Assembly (NCBI GenBank): GCA_017404505.1
Contig: JAFRCE010000027.1
Coordinates: 1 to 62,804 of the forward strand
Direction of reading: 5' to 3'
Source of the DNA: Solobacterium sp.
GTDB taxonomy: Bacteria > Bacillota_I > Bacilli_A > Erysipelotrichales > Erysipelotrichaceae
DNA length: 62,804 bases
Shown here: one piece after another, positions 34,888 through 43,604 of the stretch
Position numbering within the stretch: position 1 is the first letter of the stretch
How the letters are laid out: each line of letters starts with the position of its first letter
The notes under the pieces: model-generated
Seen by the model: only the letters and a program-made list of their open reading frames with translations
Told to the model about the DNA's origin: nothing
Database searches by the model: none
Position numbers and translations under genes: made by a program

Positions 34888-35409
34888 TCAGACCAGCAGA
34901 AAGCCCCGCCATCCGCGGCTGGAATAATATGACTCCGCGCCGTTATGAAATGTAAACACGGCATCATAGCGCCGTTCGCAGAACAGAGCGCCTCCTTTGC
35001 CGCGGATATTGTCCGGCGTCAGGATCCAGCTTGATGTTTTCAGATCGAACTCACCAAGTTCCTGCAGTCTTCTGTACAGAGTTTCGCTCAACAATGACAC
35101 TCCCATTTCCTCAGCCTGCCGCATCGCACTGCCTGCCGGAGGATTCTTTTTGCGGCTTTTCAAAGCTGCACCGTCATAGCAGAGGCTTCTGCGGCCGGCC
35201 GGCGTTTCCGGTGAGCAGTCACAGAAAATGAATCTGCCGGTTTCTTCATCCATACCGACGACATCCGGTTCACCTCCGGTCATTTCCATTTGCCGGAGTA
35301 TTTCGGCCGCATCTTTGTTTTCAATCAGCCTGGTTTCAACATCCTCCCATGCGATATGAGGATGCCGTGCCATATTCTGCTGAAATCTGTTTTTCAGTGT
35401 CTCGATCAT
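34888..35409 (-). CDS. DUF4256 protein
   Basis: The 173-residue protein fits DUF4256: MIETLKNRFQQNMARHP at the start, GGEPDVVGMDEETGRFIFCD in the middle, RRSLCYDGAALKSRK, then AESYYSSRGWRGFLLV at the end. Its function is unknown and it has no signal peptide. The ATG at 35409 has AAGGAG seven bases before it. The frame opens at 35433 directly after the previous gene's stop, so that start is possible too. It forms an operon with the gene upstream. Confidence 0.85.
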   Translation of the reverse strand: MIETLKNRFQQNMARHPHIAWEDVETRLIENKDAAEILRQMEMTGGEPDVVGMDEETGRFIFCDCSPETPAGRRSLCYDGAALKSRKKNPPAGSAMRQAEEMGVSLLSETLYRRLQELGEFDLKTSSWILTPDNIRGKGGALFCERRYDAVFTFHNGAESYYSSRGWRGFLLV

Positions 35410-35433
35410 TTCCAACTCCTTTGAACTGCTCAT

Positions 35434-35970
35434 TCAATGAAACAGTCCGGTCCATTTCCTTTTCAGACTGCTCAGATAATCTGCAATATATACGGGATCG
35501 GAAAATTCCTGCATGACATAGTCTGCCGCACGGGTCATTGTTCCATCTTCTGCCCGTGTCTGTATTAACTGAATATATTGATCCAGTTCGTGAAGGTATG
35601 CATCTGCTTCCTCTTTGGTAAAACAGTGCCTGTCTGCCGCTCTTTCCGCCATCCGGAAACTGTCCTGCAGCATGTATAAAATCGTGACATCATCCAGGCA
35701 TTCCGTCCGGAGAGGGTAATACAGAAGGGTGTTCCAATGCTTATTCTGTCTGTCCGCTTTCAGCAGTTCTGTTACCGCTGCATAAGTACGGAAAGCTTCT
35801 TTACCATGCATGTCCGATTTCAGAAAAGAGGAAATGAGTTCTTCGGTCCACATTTCTTCTGTCTCTCTGGAAATATGATAGTTTTCATATTCGCCGCCTT
35901 CGCCTTCACGGTCCATATGGAAGCGATTCCCGTTGTATTTCAAAAACAGTTCTTTTGCCCGTTTTATCAT
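35434..35970 (-). CDS. Conserved hypothetical protein
   Basis: I do not recognise this 178-residue soluble protein. It begins MIKRAKELFLKYNGNRFHMD, has a long helical part (VTELLKADRQNKHWNTLLYY), and ends VMQEFSDPVYIADYLSSLKR. The acidic N-terminal segment (REGEGGEYENYHISRE) and helical rest suggest an all-alpha fold. The ATG at 35970 has GAGG before it. Its stop lies next to the DUF4256 frame opening, so the two genes are co-transcribed. Confidence 0.65.
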   Translation of the reverse strand: MIKRAKELFLKYNGNRFHMDREGEGGEYENYHISRETEEMWTEELISSFLKSDMHGKEAFRTYAAVTELLKADRQNKHWNTLLYYPLRTECLDDVTILYMLQDSFRMAERAADRHCFTKEEADAYLHELDQYIQLIQTRAEDGTMTRAADYVMQEFSDPVYIADYLSSLKRKWTGLFH

Positions 35971-36039
35971 GGTCACCTCATAATATGTATCAATCATATA
36001 ATACAGTTCAGCAAAACGGTATATTGCGAATCAGCAGGA

Positions 36040-36081
36040 ATATTCAAAACAGTCCTTCATTCATCATGACAGGACTGTTTT
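36040..36081 (-). terminator. Intrinsic terminator after the pyruvate kinase-like gene
   Basis: AAAACAGTCCT (36046-36056) and AGGACTGTTTT (36071-36081) form an eleven-pair stem. The minus strand continues TGTTTTGAATATT. Confidence 0.75.
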
Positions 36082-36085
36082 CAGA

Positions 36086-36649
36086 TTATTCATACAGACT
36101 GGGTTTACAAAGAATATCGTTGACCCTGGTTTCCAGCAGATTGGCGGAATATGTCGGTGTGATGACACATACAGTATCGGCATTCTTTCCTGTGCCGCCG
36201 ATGCAGACAACCGGCTTTTTGTATGTGATCGCTCCGGCATCGCATGCCATCAGGGAAATTTCAACACAGACCTTGACACCGGCCGAGATCATCCGCAGGG
36301 CGTGGGCAACGATTTCCGCCGGATATACACCTTTGAAGACATTGCTTAATCCTCTTTCCGCGCCGCTCAGGGCATGGGCGGCTGTAACGACCGTAAACCC
36401 GGAATCAAGCAGCTGTTTCCGGATTTCCTCGCTCATGGCATTTTTGCCTTTCTCCCGGGTGCCGTAGGCGTGGGATACGACAATGACTTTGTTGGCAAAA
36501 TCCTTATCGGAAATATAGTCCGCGAATTTCATGGCAGTATTGCCGCTGGTAGTCGCCAGTACGATATCGGTGCCGAGTTCGACAGCTTTCTCGTAAGCGA
36601 GGGCGAATGCTTCGGATGAATTATCGTTTTTCACATCAAACAGTTTCAT
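36086..36649 (-). CDS. Stand-alone pyruvate kinase C-terminal (alpha/beta) domain protein
   Basis: This 187-residue protein matches the C-terminal allosteric domain of pyruvate kinase without the catalytic barrel. It shows DIVLATTSGNTAMKFADYI, NKVIVVSHAYGTREKGKN and DAGAITYKKPVVCIGGTGK, with the small-molecule phosphate pocket residues in the last part. Such isolated domains exist in archaea and some Bacillota and have no proven activity; they may bind sugar phosphates or nucleotides. AAAGGA precedes the ATG. A strong terminator follows. Confidence 0.85.
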   Translation of the reverse strand: MKLFDVKNDNSSEAFALAYEKAVELGTDIVLATTSGNTAMKFADYISDKDFANKVIVVSHAYGTREKGKNAMSEEIRKQLLDSGFTVVTAAHALSGAERGLSNVFKGVYPAEIVAHALRMISAGVKVCVEISLMACDAGAITYKKPVVCIGGTGKNADTVCVITPTYSANLLETRVNDILCKPSLYE

Positions 36650-36761
36650 GATTTTTTTCCTTTCATCAGATCAACAACTAAAGCCTAGCATATGCATGCA
36701 TATCATTGGAACGGATACACTCACGTGATTTGTGAAATGTCCTGCAGCAGGGTGTCTCTGT

Positions 36762-37292
36762 TCAATGGGATGAATACTGAAAGATCAGTTTGTCAAACTT
36801 TTTCCCGTTCACTTCCAAAGCATCCTTTTCAATGGCAGTCTGTTTCATGCCTGCTTTCTGCATGGTTTTCATTGAGCCGGTATTGTCGGCCGCGCACCAG
36901 GCGGTGACTGTTTCAATGTCTTCCTGTCCGGCAAGATACCGCAGAACACATATCAGGGATTCACTCGCGAAACCATTTCCCCATGAATTCCGCGCGATGC
37001 TGAAGCCTGTCTCTATCTGGTTTTTTACCGGATCGTAATCATAGGCTCCGATCGTACCGATCAACTGTTCCTGAAACTCGATGGCCCAGCCATAGAAATG
37101 CGGATCATTGTAACTGTTTATAAAATCCTGAACGGTATTTACGGCCATGTCATATGACGCATACGGGTTCCAGCCGGAATACTCATACATCTGCGGATCG
37201 CACCCGAATTCTTCATACAGAACCAAGGCGTCATCCAGCCGGTAGCGGCGCAGCAGCAGCCGCTCTGTTGTCAGTTCAATTGTTCCGGTCAT
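36762..37292 (-). CDS. GNAT-family N-acetyltransferase (RimJ/RimL type)
   Basis: This 176-residue protein begins MTGTIELTTERLLLRRYRLD, the typical start of ribosomal-protein-type acetyltransferases. It continues with WAIEFQEQLIGTIGAYDYD, ETGFSIARNSWGNGFASES and the NTGSMKTMQKAGMKQ motif. It would transfer acetyl from acetyl-CoA to a protein or small amine. GAGGAA lies before the ATG. It is near an HD-domain gene on the same strand. Confidence 0.88.
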   Translation of the reverse strand: MTGTIELTTERLLLRRYRLDDALVLYEEFGCDPQMYEYSGWNPYASYDMAVNTVQDFINSYNDPHFYGWAIEFQEQLIGTIGAYDYDPVKNQIETGFSIARNSWGNGFASESLICVLRYLAGQEDIETVTAWCAADNTGSMKTMQKAGMKQTAIEKDALEVNGKKFDKLIFQYSSH

Positions 37293-37318
37293 ATGTTTTA
37301 TTCCTCTTCATCACGGGC

Positions 37319-37891
37319 TTATAAACCGGTTTCTTCATGCAGCTGCGCCAAAAAGTCTTCCATGAACGAATGACGTTTTTCAGCGATTTTCACCGCCTCT
37401 TCCGTATTCATTTCATCTTTTAACAGCAGCAGTTTGTCATAAAAATGCTGCAGGGTGTTTTCAATCGGTCTGCCGTTTTTGCCACCGAACGCGAAGGTTC
37501 TCGCGATGCCGATTGCTCCGATGGCATCCAGACGGTCTGCGTCCTGAACGATTTTGCCTTCCAAAGTTTCAGGACGTCTGCCTCTGTTTTTACTGAAGGA
37601 CACGGAATTGATGACTGTGCATATCCGCTCAATCTGTTCCGGACCGACGTTCTGCTCCTTAAGAAAGCGCCGGGCGTTGGCGTTGTTCTCGGTGTGGAAC
37701 AGCTTATGATCATCCACGTCATGCAGCAGAGCGGCCAGCGAAATGACAGACAGGTCGCTTTGCGGATATGCTTTCGCGATCTGCAGCGCGTTTCGGTACA
37801 CTCTGAGTGTATGACTTACATCATGGCCGTCCGCATTGCCGCGGAATATCGTTTCAATATACTCTTTTGCTTTTTCAATCATGTCATCCAT
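37319..37891 (-). CDS. HD-domain phosphohydrolase-like protein
   Basis: The 190-residue protein has an HD metal site: NADGHDVSHTLRVYRNAL (first His-Asp), AALLHDVDDHKLF (HD pair) and KIVQDADRLDAIGAIG (late Asp). Such small HD proteins hydrolyse nucleotides or other phosphate compounds in the cytosol. The longer frame starting at 38017 would overlap the TetR gene, so the ATG at 37891 is preferred, although its ribosome site is weak. It is downstream of tetR and may share its transcript. Confidence 0.85.
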   Translation of the reverse strand: MDDMIEKAKEYIETIFRGNADGHDVSHTLRVYRNALQIAKAYPQSDLSVISLAALLHDVDDHKLFHTENNANARRFLKEQNVGPEQIERICTVINSVSFSKNRGRRPETLEGKIVQDADRLDAIGAIGIARTFAFGGKNGRPIENTLQHFYDKLLLLKDEMNTEEAVKIAEKRHSFMEDFLAQLHEETGL

Positions 37892-37955
37892 ATCATCACC
37901 ATCCGTTCCGTGTCTGTTCTGCTTATTATACAATTTCAAAGAGTTTTGCCGGAAT

Positions 37956-38501
37956 CTATTGATCTGCTCCGGAAGGAGAAAAAAAGATTTCCCGCAGAGT
38001 CTGCGGCATGGTGTCAAACATCATCTGCACGGCGGTTTCCGCCGGGGTGATATTGTCGTTCAGAGCCCATTCCATTGTCATGCCCAGTGATCCGTAACAG
38101 TACATACGGATCTTGAAGGCAATATCCGCCGTCAGGGTGTCGGTCCGCAGCTTTTCCATCGCGATCCGGCTGTAACTTTCCGTGAAGTATTCCAGCATAT
38201 ACTTCCAGAGGGCATTCTGGGAAACATCCGCGTAGGCTCGCTGATAAAACACGGAGAGTTCTTTTTTCATTTCCTGCATGGCCTTAGCCGCGGCTTTGGG
38301 ATCGAGCAGATCGCTCTGCGGGGCATTCTGGAAAAAGATCCAGGCAATCAGGTCATGTTTGTCTTTGAAATGATAATAGAATGTCGGTCTCTGAATGCCG
38401 GCTGCCCGGCAGATGTCAGTGACCCTGATTTTGTCGATCGGCTTCTGTTTCATCAGTTCCTTCATGGTATTGGCGATCCAGATTTTCGTGCGGTCAGTCA
38501 T
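37956..38501 (-). CDS. TetR/AcrR-family transcriptional regulator
   Basis: This 181-residue regulator has the TetR DNA-binding domain (residues 1-50) with KIRVTDICRAAGIQRPTFYYHFKDKHDLIAW, and an all-helical ligand domain. It probably represses the divergent radical SAM-enoate reductase pair. GAGGTATCT precedes the ATG. A rough inverted repeat in the 120-base gap is a possible operator. Confidence 0.9.
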   Translation of the reverse strand: MTDRTKIWIANTMKELMKQKPIDKIRVTDICRAAGIQRPTFYYHFKDKHDLIAWIFFQNAPQSDLLDPKAAAKAMQEMKKELSVFYQRAYADVSQNALWKYMLEYFTESYSRIAMEKLRTDTLTADIAFKIRMYCYGSLGMTMEWALNDNITPAETAVQMMFDTMPQTLREIFFSPSGADQ

Positions 38502-38521
38502 AGATACCTCAATTCTTACAG

Positions 38522-38573
38522 AATAACAAATGTGTAATATTTTCTTACTGAATTATACATGTGTTTATTCTTT
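38522..38573. promoter_or_regulatory. Imperfect inverted repeat, possible TetR operator
   Basis: AATAACAAATGTGTAA and TTATACATGTGTTTATT form an imperfect inverted repeat between the divergent tetR and radical SAM genes. The match is partial, so the call is tentative. Confidence 0.3.
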
Positions 38574-38620
38574 CTGAAAAGATTCGCGGGCAATATGAAA
38601 CTGAACAAAGGAGGAAGAAA

Positions 38621-39499
38621 ATGCACTATACAGGAACCTTGTACAGAAACCCATATGAACCGCCGTCTCCTTTGCTGGAGATCACCCAAGGATGTACCCA
38701 TAACCGGTGCAGATTCTGCACGATGTATAAAGATGTGCCGTTCAGACCTTCACCGATCGAATGGATCGAAGAAGACCTGGCGGAGATCGCTTCCTATTAC
38801 CCGCATACGACAAGACTGCAGCTGATCGGTGCCGATCCGTTCTGTCTGAGTTTTGAAAGACTGGATCAGATCTGTGATCTGGCGCATCAATATCTGCCGG
38901 ACATAAAAATCATGACCATGGCGGCCCGAGTCACCAACGTCCGCAACAAAACAGTCGAACAGCTGAAGATCCTTCGCGGGAAGGGGATGAGCGAAGTCAA
39001 CCTCGGTGTGGAAAGCGGTGATGACTGGACACTTGAAATGATCGACAAAGGCTATCAGGCAAAAGATATCATCGAACAGTGTCATAAACTCGATGAAGCA
39101 GGCATCAGCTACTGGATGACATTTCTGAACGGCGTTGCCGGCAAGGAACACAGTTATGAACACGCACTGCATTCAGCCGAGATATTCAGTCAGTGTCATC
39201 CGTCTGTCGTCGGCACCGGCGGACTGACGCTGTTTCCGAAAACTCCGCTGCTAAAAGATGCGCAGGAAGGAAAGTTCTCACCGCTATCCGAAAAGGAAAT
39301 GCTGGAGGAACTGAAAGTCTTTGTGGAACATCTGACCTGCGACTGCTTCTTTATCACGCATCACACATCTTCAGCAAATCTCAGCGGTCCTGACTTCCAG
39401 GCAAGAAAAAAGGATATCCTTGCCCAGATCGACAATGTGATCACGCACGGCAATCTGGATTATCTTGCCAGGATCCGCAGCCGCAAGCAGACGTTATAA
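38621..39499 (+). CDS. Radical SAM protein
   Basis: This 292-residue enzyme has the 4Fe-4S binding Cys set C25-x4-C30-x2-C33 in TQGCTHNRCRFCTMYKD, and a GADPFCLSF and LGVESGDDWTLEMI barrel region. The C-x4-C spacing differs from the standard CxxxCxxC but occurs in an Elp3-like group of such proteins. The substrate is unknown. GGAGG lies six bases before the ATG at 38621. The gene is just upstream of the enoate reductase gene, so the two probably form an operon controlled by the TetR regulator next door. Confidence 0.85.
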   Translation: MHYTGTLYRNPYEPPSPLLEITQGCTHNRCRFCTMYKDVPFRPSPIEWIEEDLAEIASYYPHTTRLQLIGADPFCLSFERLDQICDLAHQYLPDIKIMTMAARVTNVRNKTVEQLKILRGKGMSEVNLGVESGDDWTLEMIDKGYQAKDIIEQCHKLDEAGISYWMTFLNGVAGKEHSYEHALHSAEIFSQCHPSVVGTGGLTLFPKTPLLKDAQEGKFSPLSEKEMLEELKVFVEHLTCDCFFITHHTSSANLSGPDFQARKKDILAQIDNVITHGNLDYLARIRSRKQTL

Positions 39500-39519
39500 A
39501 GGAAAGAGGAAAACAAACC

Positions 39520-41442
39520 ATGAAGGAGAATGTCAAAGCTTTATTTCAGCCCATCCGGGTCGGCGGAATCGAACTGAAAAACCGTATCGTCATGCCGCCG
39601 ATGGACACCTGCGCATTCAATTTTGACGGCACTGTCACACCGAAACTGATGCCCTACATGCGGAACCGCGCCAAAGGCGGTGTGGGACTCATCATTCAGG
39701 AATGCGCCGATACTTCCTGGCCGGAAGGAAAAAACGGTCCCCGGGAACTGCGCATGGACGTGCCTGACTCAATTACCTTCCTGCATGATATGACCAACGT
39801 CGTGCATTCGTTCGGCACAAAGATCATCTTGCAGCTCAATCATGCCGGCTTCCAGGCCAATCCGATCAACTGCGAAGGCAAACAGTCTGTCTGTCCGTCG
39901 GATTTCAACGGCGCAAGAGCCATGACTCATGAAGAAGTTCTCAAAGTCATCCAGGACTTCATCGTCTGCGCGTACAATGCCAAACTGGCCGGTTATGACG
40001 GTGTCGAACTGCACGCGGCGCATGGCTATCTGCTCAACTGTTTCCTCAATCCTGTCATCAATCAGCGGGAAGACGAATTCGGCGGTGCGATTGAAAACCG
40101 CTTCCGCATGGTCGGTGAAATCATCAAAGGCATCCGGGAAAAATGCGGCTGGCCGTTTATCATCAGCGTGCGTCTCGGCTCGGTTGACAATCCCGGCAAT
40201 ACTCTGCAGGAATCCGCCGAAATCGCCCGTATGTGCGAACAGGCAGGCGCTGACATGGTCAACATGTCTTCCGGATTCAATCCGCCGATGAATACCAATC
40301 CGACCCAGTGGGCGGAAGAAGGACTCTATATTCCTTTCTCCGAGGAAGTCAAAAAGAAGGTTTCCATTCCGGTCGCCATCGTCGGCAAACTGAAGACACC
40401 GGAATTCTGCGCTGATGTCATCAAAAACGGCAGTGCGGATCTTGTCTGCATCGGCCGGCAGCTGCTGTGCGATCCGGAGTGGCCGAACAAGATCATGCAG
40501 GACAGAATCAACGAAATCAGACCATGTCTTTCCTGCTTTGACGGCTGTATGGGCGCGCTTCTGACCAGAAACGAAATAACCCGCTGCTCGATCAATCCGT
40601 ATGTCGGCTTTGAAGATTTCCAGAGTGAAAACAACGTTCCGAAAACAGCCGAGCCGAAAAAAGTGCTGGTTGTCGGCGGCGGCATCTCCGGCATGCAGTT
40701 CGCCATCATTTCCGCCCGCCGGGGCAATCAGGTCATTCTCGCGGAGAAGGAGGATCATCTCGGCGGTCAGATGATGCTGGCCGGCATGACGCCGCATAAG
40801 GAAGCTGTTCTCAAAGCACTGAAGTGGTTTGAGGAAGAATGTGTCCGCCGGGGTGTTGAGATTCATCTGAACCGGAATGTGGATATGGATTATGTCAATA
40901 CCGTCAAACCGGACCAGGTTGTTCTTGCGGCCGGTGCTGTCTTCGCGATGCCGCCGATCGAAGGTATTGAAAACGCGGTCAACGGAGCGGATGTCATTGC
41001 CCGTAAGATCGAGACAAAACCGGGTCAGAATATCGTCGTAATCGGCGGCGGTGTCGCCGGTGCCGAGCTGGCTCACAGAATCATTGTGGAAGGCGGCAAG
41101 GCGGCTGTGCTGGAGATGCTGCCGGAAATCTGCCGGGGCGGTGAACTGTTCCATACTATGCTGCTGAAGGATTATCTCAATAAGAATGCGACAGTTCTGA
41201 CATCTGTCGCGGTAAAGAAGATCAATCCGGATTCTGTTGAATATGAAGATGCGGACCATGCCCGTCATACCATTCCTGCCGATCTGACGGCTGTTTGCGC
41301 CGGTCAGAGAAAAATGGGACTGGATCTCTATGAGCAGCTGCTTGCGGAAGGATATGAAGCTTACCGTATCGGCAATAACGAGCGGGCAGCTAACTTCCTC
41401 AACGCGACACGCAGCGCGTTTGAACTCGCATATACGATCTGA
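39520..41442 (+). CDS. Iron-sulfur flavoenzyme of the enoate / 2,4-dienoyl-CoA reductase family
   Basis: The 640-residue protein has an N-terminal TIM-barrel old-yellow-enzyme domain (FQPIRVGGIELKNRIVMPPM, and VELHAAHGYLLNCFL for the active site). The cluster motif CLSCFDGC-x11-C (residues about 337-355) binds one 4Fe-4S centre. A C-terminal FAD/NAD domain follows (VLVVGGGISGMQFA and VVIGGGVAGAELA). This is the layout of 2,4-dienoyl-CoA reductase, BaiCD and related anaerobic enoate reductases. It reduces activated double bonds using NAD(P)H. The radical SAM gene ends 20 bases upstream. GAGG precedes the ATG. Confidence 0.92.
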   Translation: MKENVKALFQPIRVGGIELKNRIVMPPMDTCAFNFDGTVTPKLMPYMRNRAKGGVGLIIQECADTSWPEGKNGPRELRMDVPDSITFLHDMTNVVHSFGTKIILQLNHAGFQANPINCEGKQSVCPSDFNGARAMTHEEVLKVIQDFIVCAYNAKLAGYDGVELHAAHGYLLNCFLNPVINQREDEFGGAIENRFRMVGEIIKGIREKCGWPFIISVRLGSVDNPGNTLQESAEIARMCEQAGADMVNMSSGFNPPMNTNPTQWAEEGLYIPFSEEVKKKVSIPVAIVGKLKTPEFCADVIKNGSADLVCIGRQLLCDPEWPNKIMQDRINEIRPCLSCFDGCMGALLTRNEITRCSINPYVGFEDFQSENNVPKTAEPKKVLVVGGGISGMQFAIISARRGNQVILAEKEDHLGGQMMLAGMTPHKEAVLKALKWFEEECVRRGVEIHLNRNVDMDYVNTVKPDQVVLAAGAVFAMPPIEGIENAVNGADVIARKIETKPGQNIVVIGGGVAGAELAHRIIVEGGKAAVLEMLPEICRGGELFHTMLLKDYLNKNATVLTSVAVKKINPDSVEYEDADHARHTIPADLTAVCAGQRKMGLDLYEQLLAEGYEAYRIGNNERAANFLNATRSAFELAYTI

Positions 41443-41457
41443 CATAGAAAAAACATG

Positions 41458-41499
41458 AAAAAAGCCCTGTCATAGAGTGATCTGTTACAGGGCTTTTTT
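41458..41499. terminator. Bidirectional intrinsic terminator
   Basis: AAAAAAGCCCTGT (41458-41470) pairs with ACAGGGCTTTTTT (41487-41499). It separates the enoate reductase gene from the convergent AraC gene. Confidence 0.85.
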
Positions 41500-41525
41500 G
41501 TGCTGATCCATCAGGCAGAAATGGT

Positions 41526-42416
41526 TCAGGCCCGTTTGCCCGGATAGGCGGGATCATGCAGATACATTGCCCGGTATCCGGCGGGTGATATGCTGAATTC
41601 CTTTTTGAATGCCCGGAAGAAGACGGAATAATCACGGAAGCCGTAGTCCTGATAAACCTGGCTGATCGGCCGGCCGGTTCTGATTTCGTCTGCGCATCGT
41701 TCCAGCCGTTTTTTGGTGACATAGCGGTGGACACTCATTCCCGTTCTGTCCAGAAAGATATGGGCGATGTGGGAACGGGAAAGAAAAAACCTGCTGCCAA
41801 GAGCTTCCAGACTCAGATCTTCATCCAGATTGGTTTCGATATACTGCATCATGACCTGTACCGGATCTTCCTGCTGTCTGACTGTCTGCGTATGATCATG
41901 TTCATAGACCAGACGGGAAAGCGTCAGGATCAGATCGCAGATACATAAACCGGTAAAGTCATCACCGCCATAGCGTTCCGAGCGGTCTTCCTCGATCAGC
42001 CGCAGGATCTTCGACTGAATCAGGGAATACTCGTTTTCACTGAAATGGTGAATATACATACCGGCTTCCGCCTGATCCGTCACATAACTGAGTCCTTTCA
42101 TGTTCGTGCACAGTTTCCGGAAATAAGCAGCTGAGATCCAGAATACATAACGGCAATAAGAACGTTCACTGTTTTCCGTGACAGCCCGATGAATGGTGCG
42201 GGGCGGCACCACGACCGCATCCCGGTTGGAAAGGGGAGTCCGCTTTCCTTCGATTTCCATTTCGATCTTTCCGGAAACGGGGAAATAAAACTCAAAATAA
42301 TCATGACGGTGTTCAGCGACACTCTGGAAATGAGAGTCACTGTAATAGAAGATTTCATAATTCTCTTTCCGCATATTCTGGCGGCGGTCAAAGTCGGAAC
42401 GGTATTGTTTTTTCAT
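41526..42416 (-). CDS. AraC-family transcriptional regulator with cupin domain
   Basis: This 296-residue regulator has an N-terminal cupin-type ligand domain (AEHRHDYFEFYFPVSGKIEM with the HxH sugar-binding motif) and a C-terminal AraC DNA-binding domain with two helix-turn-helix units (LSLEALGSRFFLSRSHIAHI and GFRDYSVFFRAFKKEF). It lies back-to-back with the uxu operon and most likely controls it in response to glucuronate or a pathway intermediate. Two direct repeats in the 109-base gap fit AraC half-sites. Its own ribosome site is weak. Confidence 0.9.
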   Translation of the reverse strand: MKKQYRSDFDRRQNMRKENYEIFYYSDSHFQSVAEHRHDYFEFYFPVSGKIEMEIEGKRTPLSNRDAVVVPPRTIHRAVTENSERSYCRYVFWISAAYFRKLCTNMKGLSYVTDQAEAGMYIHHFSENEYSLIQSKILRLIEEDRSERYGGDDFTGLCICDLILTLSRLVYEHDHTQTVRQQEDPVQVMMQYIETNLDEDLSLEALGSRFFLSRSHIAHIFLDRTGMSVHRYVTKKRLERCADEIRTGRPISQVYQDYGFRDYSVFFRAFKKEFSISPAGYRAMYLHDPAYPGKRA

Positions 42417-42424
42417 AACTTCAA

Positions 42425-42465
42425 ATTAGCACAAAAAATGCAATGTAATCAACAATTTGCACAAT
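42425..42465. promoter_or_regulatory. Direct repeats between araC-type regulator and uxuA
   Basis: ATTAGCACAAA (42425-42435) and ATTTGCACAAT (42455-42465) are direct repeats whose starts lie 30 bases apart, about three helical turns. AraC proteins often bind such tandem half-sites. They lie upstream of uxuA and within the regulator's own leader, so they could control both genes. Confidence 0.5.
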
Positions 42466-42525
42466 ATGAAATAAAGCGTTTTCATTCCAAAATAAAGATA
42501 GAAAAAAAACAAAAGGAGAACCTTT

Positions 42526-43602
42526 ATGAAAATGACACTGCGCTGGTACGGATCGAAGTTCGATACCGTTACCCTGGAACAGATCAGACAGATTCCGGGT
42601 GTGACCGGAGTCATTACCATGCTTTATGACAAACAGCCGGGCGATCTCTGGACAAGAGAAGAGATTCGCGCTCTAAAAAATGAAGTGGAAGCAGCCGGCC
42701 TGAAGATCGAAGGCATTGAAAGCGTCAATGTTTCTGATGCGATCAAGACCGGGTCCGCTGACCGGGACAAAGACATCGAAACCTATATCGAATGCCTCAG
42801 AAACCTCGGTGAAGAGGACATTCATCTTGTCTGCTACAATTTCATGCCGGTCTTCGACTGGACAAGAACCGAACTGGCAAGAAAGAGAGCTGACGGTTCA
42901 ACTGTCCTTGCCTATACCCAGGAGGCAGTCGACAGTATTAATCCGGAACAGATGTTCGATTCCATCGCTTCCGATATGAACGGAACCGTCATGCCGGGCT
43001 GGGAACCGGAAAGAATGGCGAGGGTAAAGGAACTCTTTGAACTTTATAAAGATATCGATAACGAAAAGTTATTTGCCAACCTGGTTTACTTCCTTGAGAA
43101 GATCATGCCGGTCTGCAATGAATACGACATCAAGATGGCAATCCATCCTGACGATCCGGCCTGGAGCGTCTTCGGATTGCCGCGTATCATCATCAACAAA
43201 GAAAACATTCTCCGTCTGATGAAAGCCGTTGACGACGTTCATAACGGCGTGACATTCTGCTCGGGTTCCTATGGCACGAACCTGAACAACGACCTGCCGG
43301 ATATGATCCGTTCCCTGAAAGGAAGAATTCATTTCGCGCATGTCAGGAATCTGTATTTCCATTCGCCGACAAATTTCGAAGAAGCTGCGCATCTTTCAAG
43401 TGATGGCACCTTCGATATGTACGAAATCGTCAAGGCATTGTATGACATCGGTTTCGAAGGACCGATCAGACCGGACCACGGCCGCATGATCTGGGGCGAA
43501 GTCGCGATGCCGGGTTATGGATTATATGACAGAGCTCTTGGTGCGACATACATCAACGGACTCTGGGAAGCAATCGACAAAGCAAGCACAAGGGGGATCT
43601 GA
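42526..43602 (+). CDS. uxuA: Mannonate dehydratase
   Basis: The 358-residue enzyme converts D-mannonate to 2-keto-3-deoxygluconate in glucuronate breakdown. It has the family N-terminus [20 protein letters not shown], the substrate motif [16 protein letters not shown], the metal-site segment [18 protein letters not shown], and a late [14 protein letters not shown] with Asp-His. The length equals the family's. AAAGGAG precedes the ATG. It is the first of three genes, spaced two and eleven bases apart, divergent from the AraC regulator. Confidence 0.95.
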   Translation: MKMTLRWYGSKFDTVTLEQIRQIPGVTGVITMLYDKQPGDLWTREEIRALKNEVEAAGLKIEGIESVNVSDAIKTGSADRDKDIETYIECLRNLGEEDIHLVCYNFMPVFDWTRTELARKRADGSTVLAYTQEAVDSINPEQMFDSIASDMNGTVMPGWEPERMARVKELFELYKDIDNEKLFANLVYFLEKIMPVCNEYDIKMAIHPDDPAWSVFGLPRIIINKENILRLMKAVDDVHNGVTFCSGSYGTNLNNDLPDMIRSLKGRIHFAHVRNLYFHSPTNFEEAAHLSSDGTFDMYEIVKALYDIGFEGPIRPDHGRMIWGEVAMPGYGLYDRALGATYINGLWEAIDKASTRGI

Positions 43603-43604
43603 AA

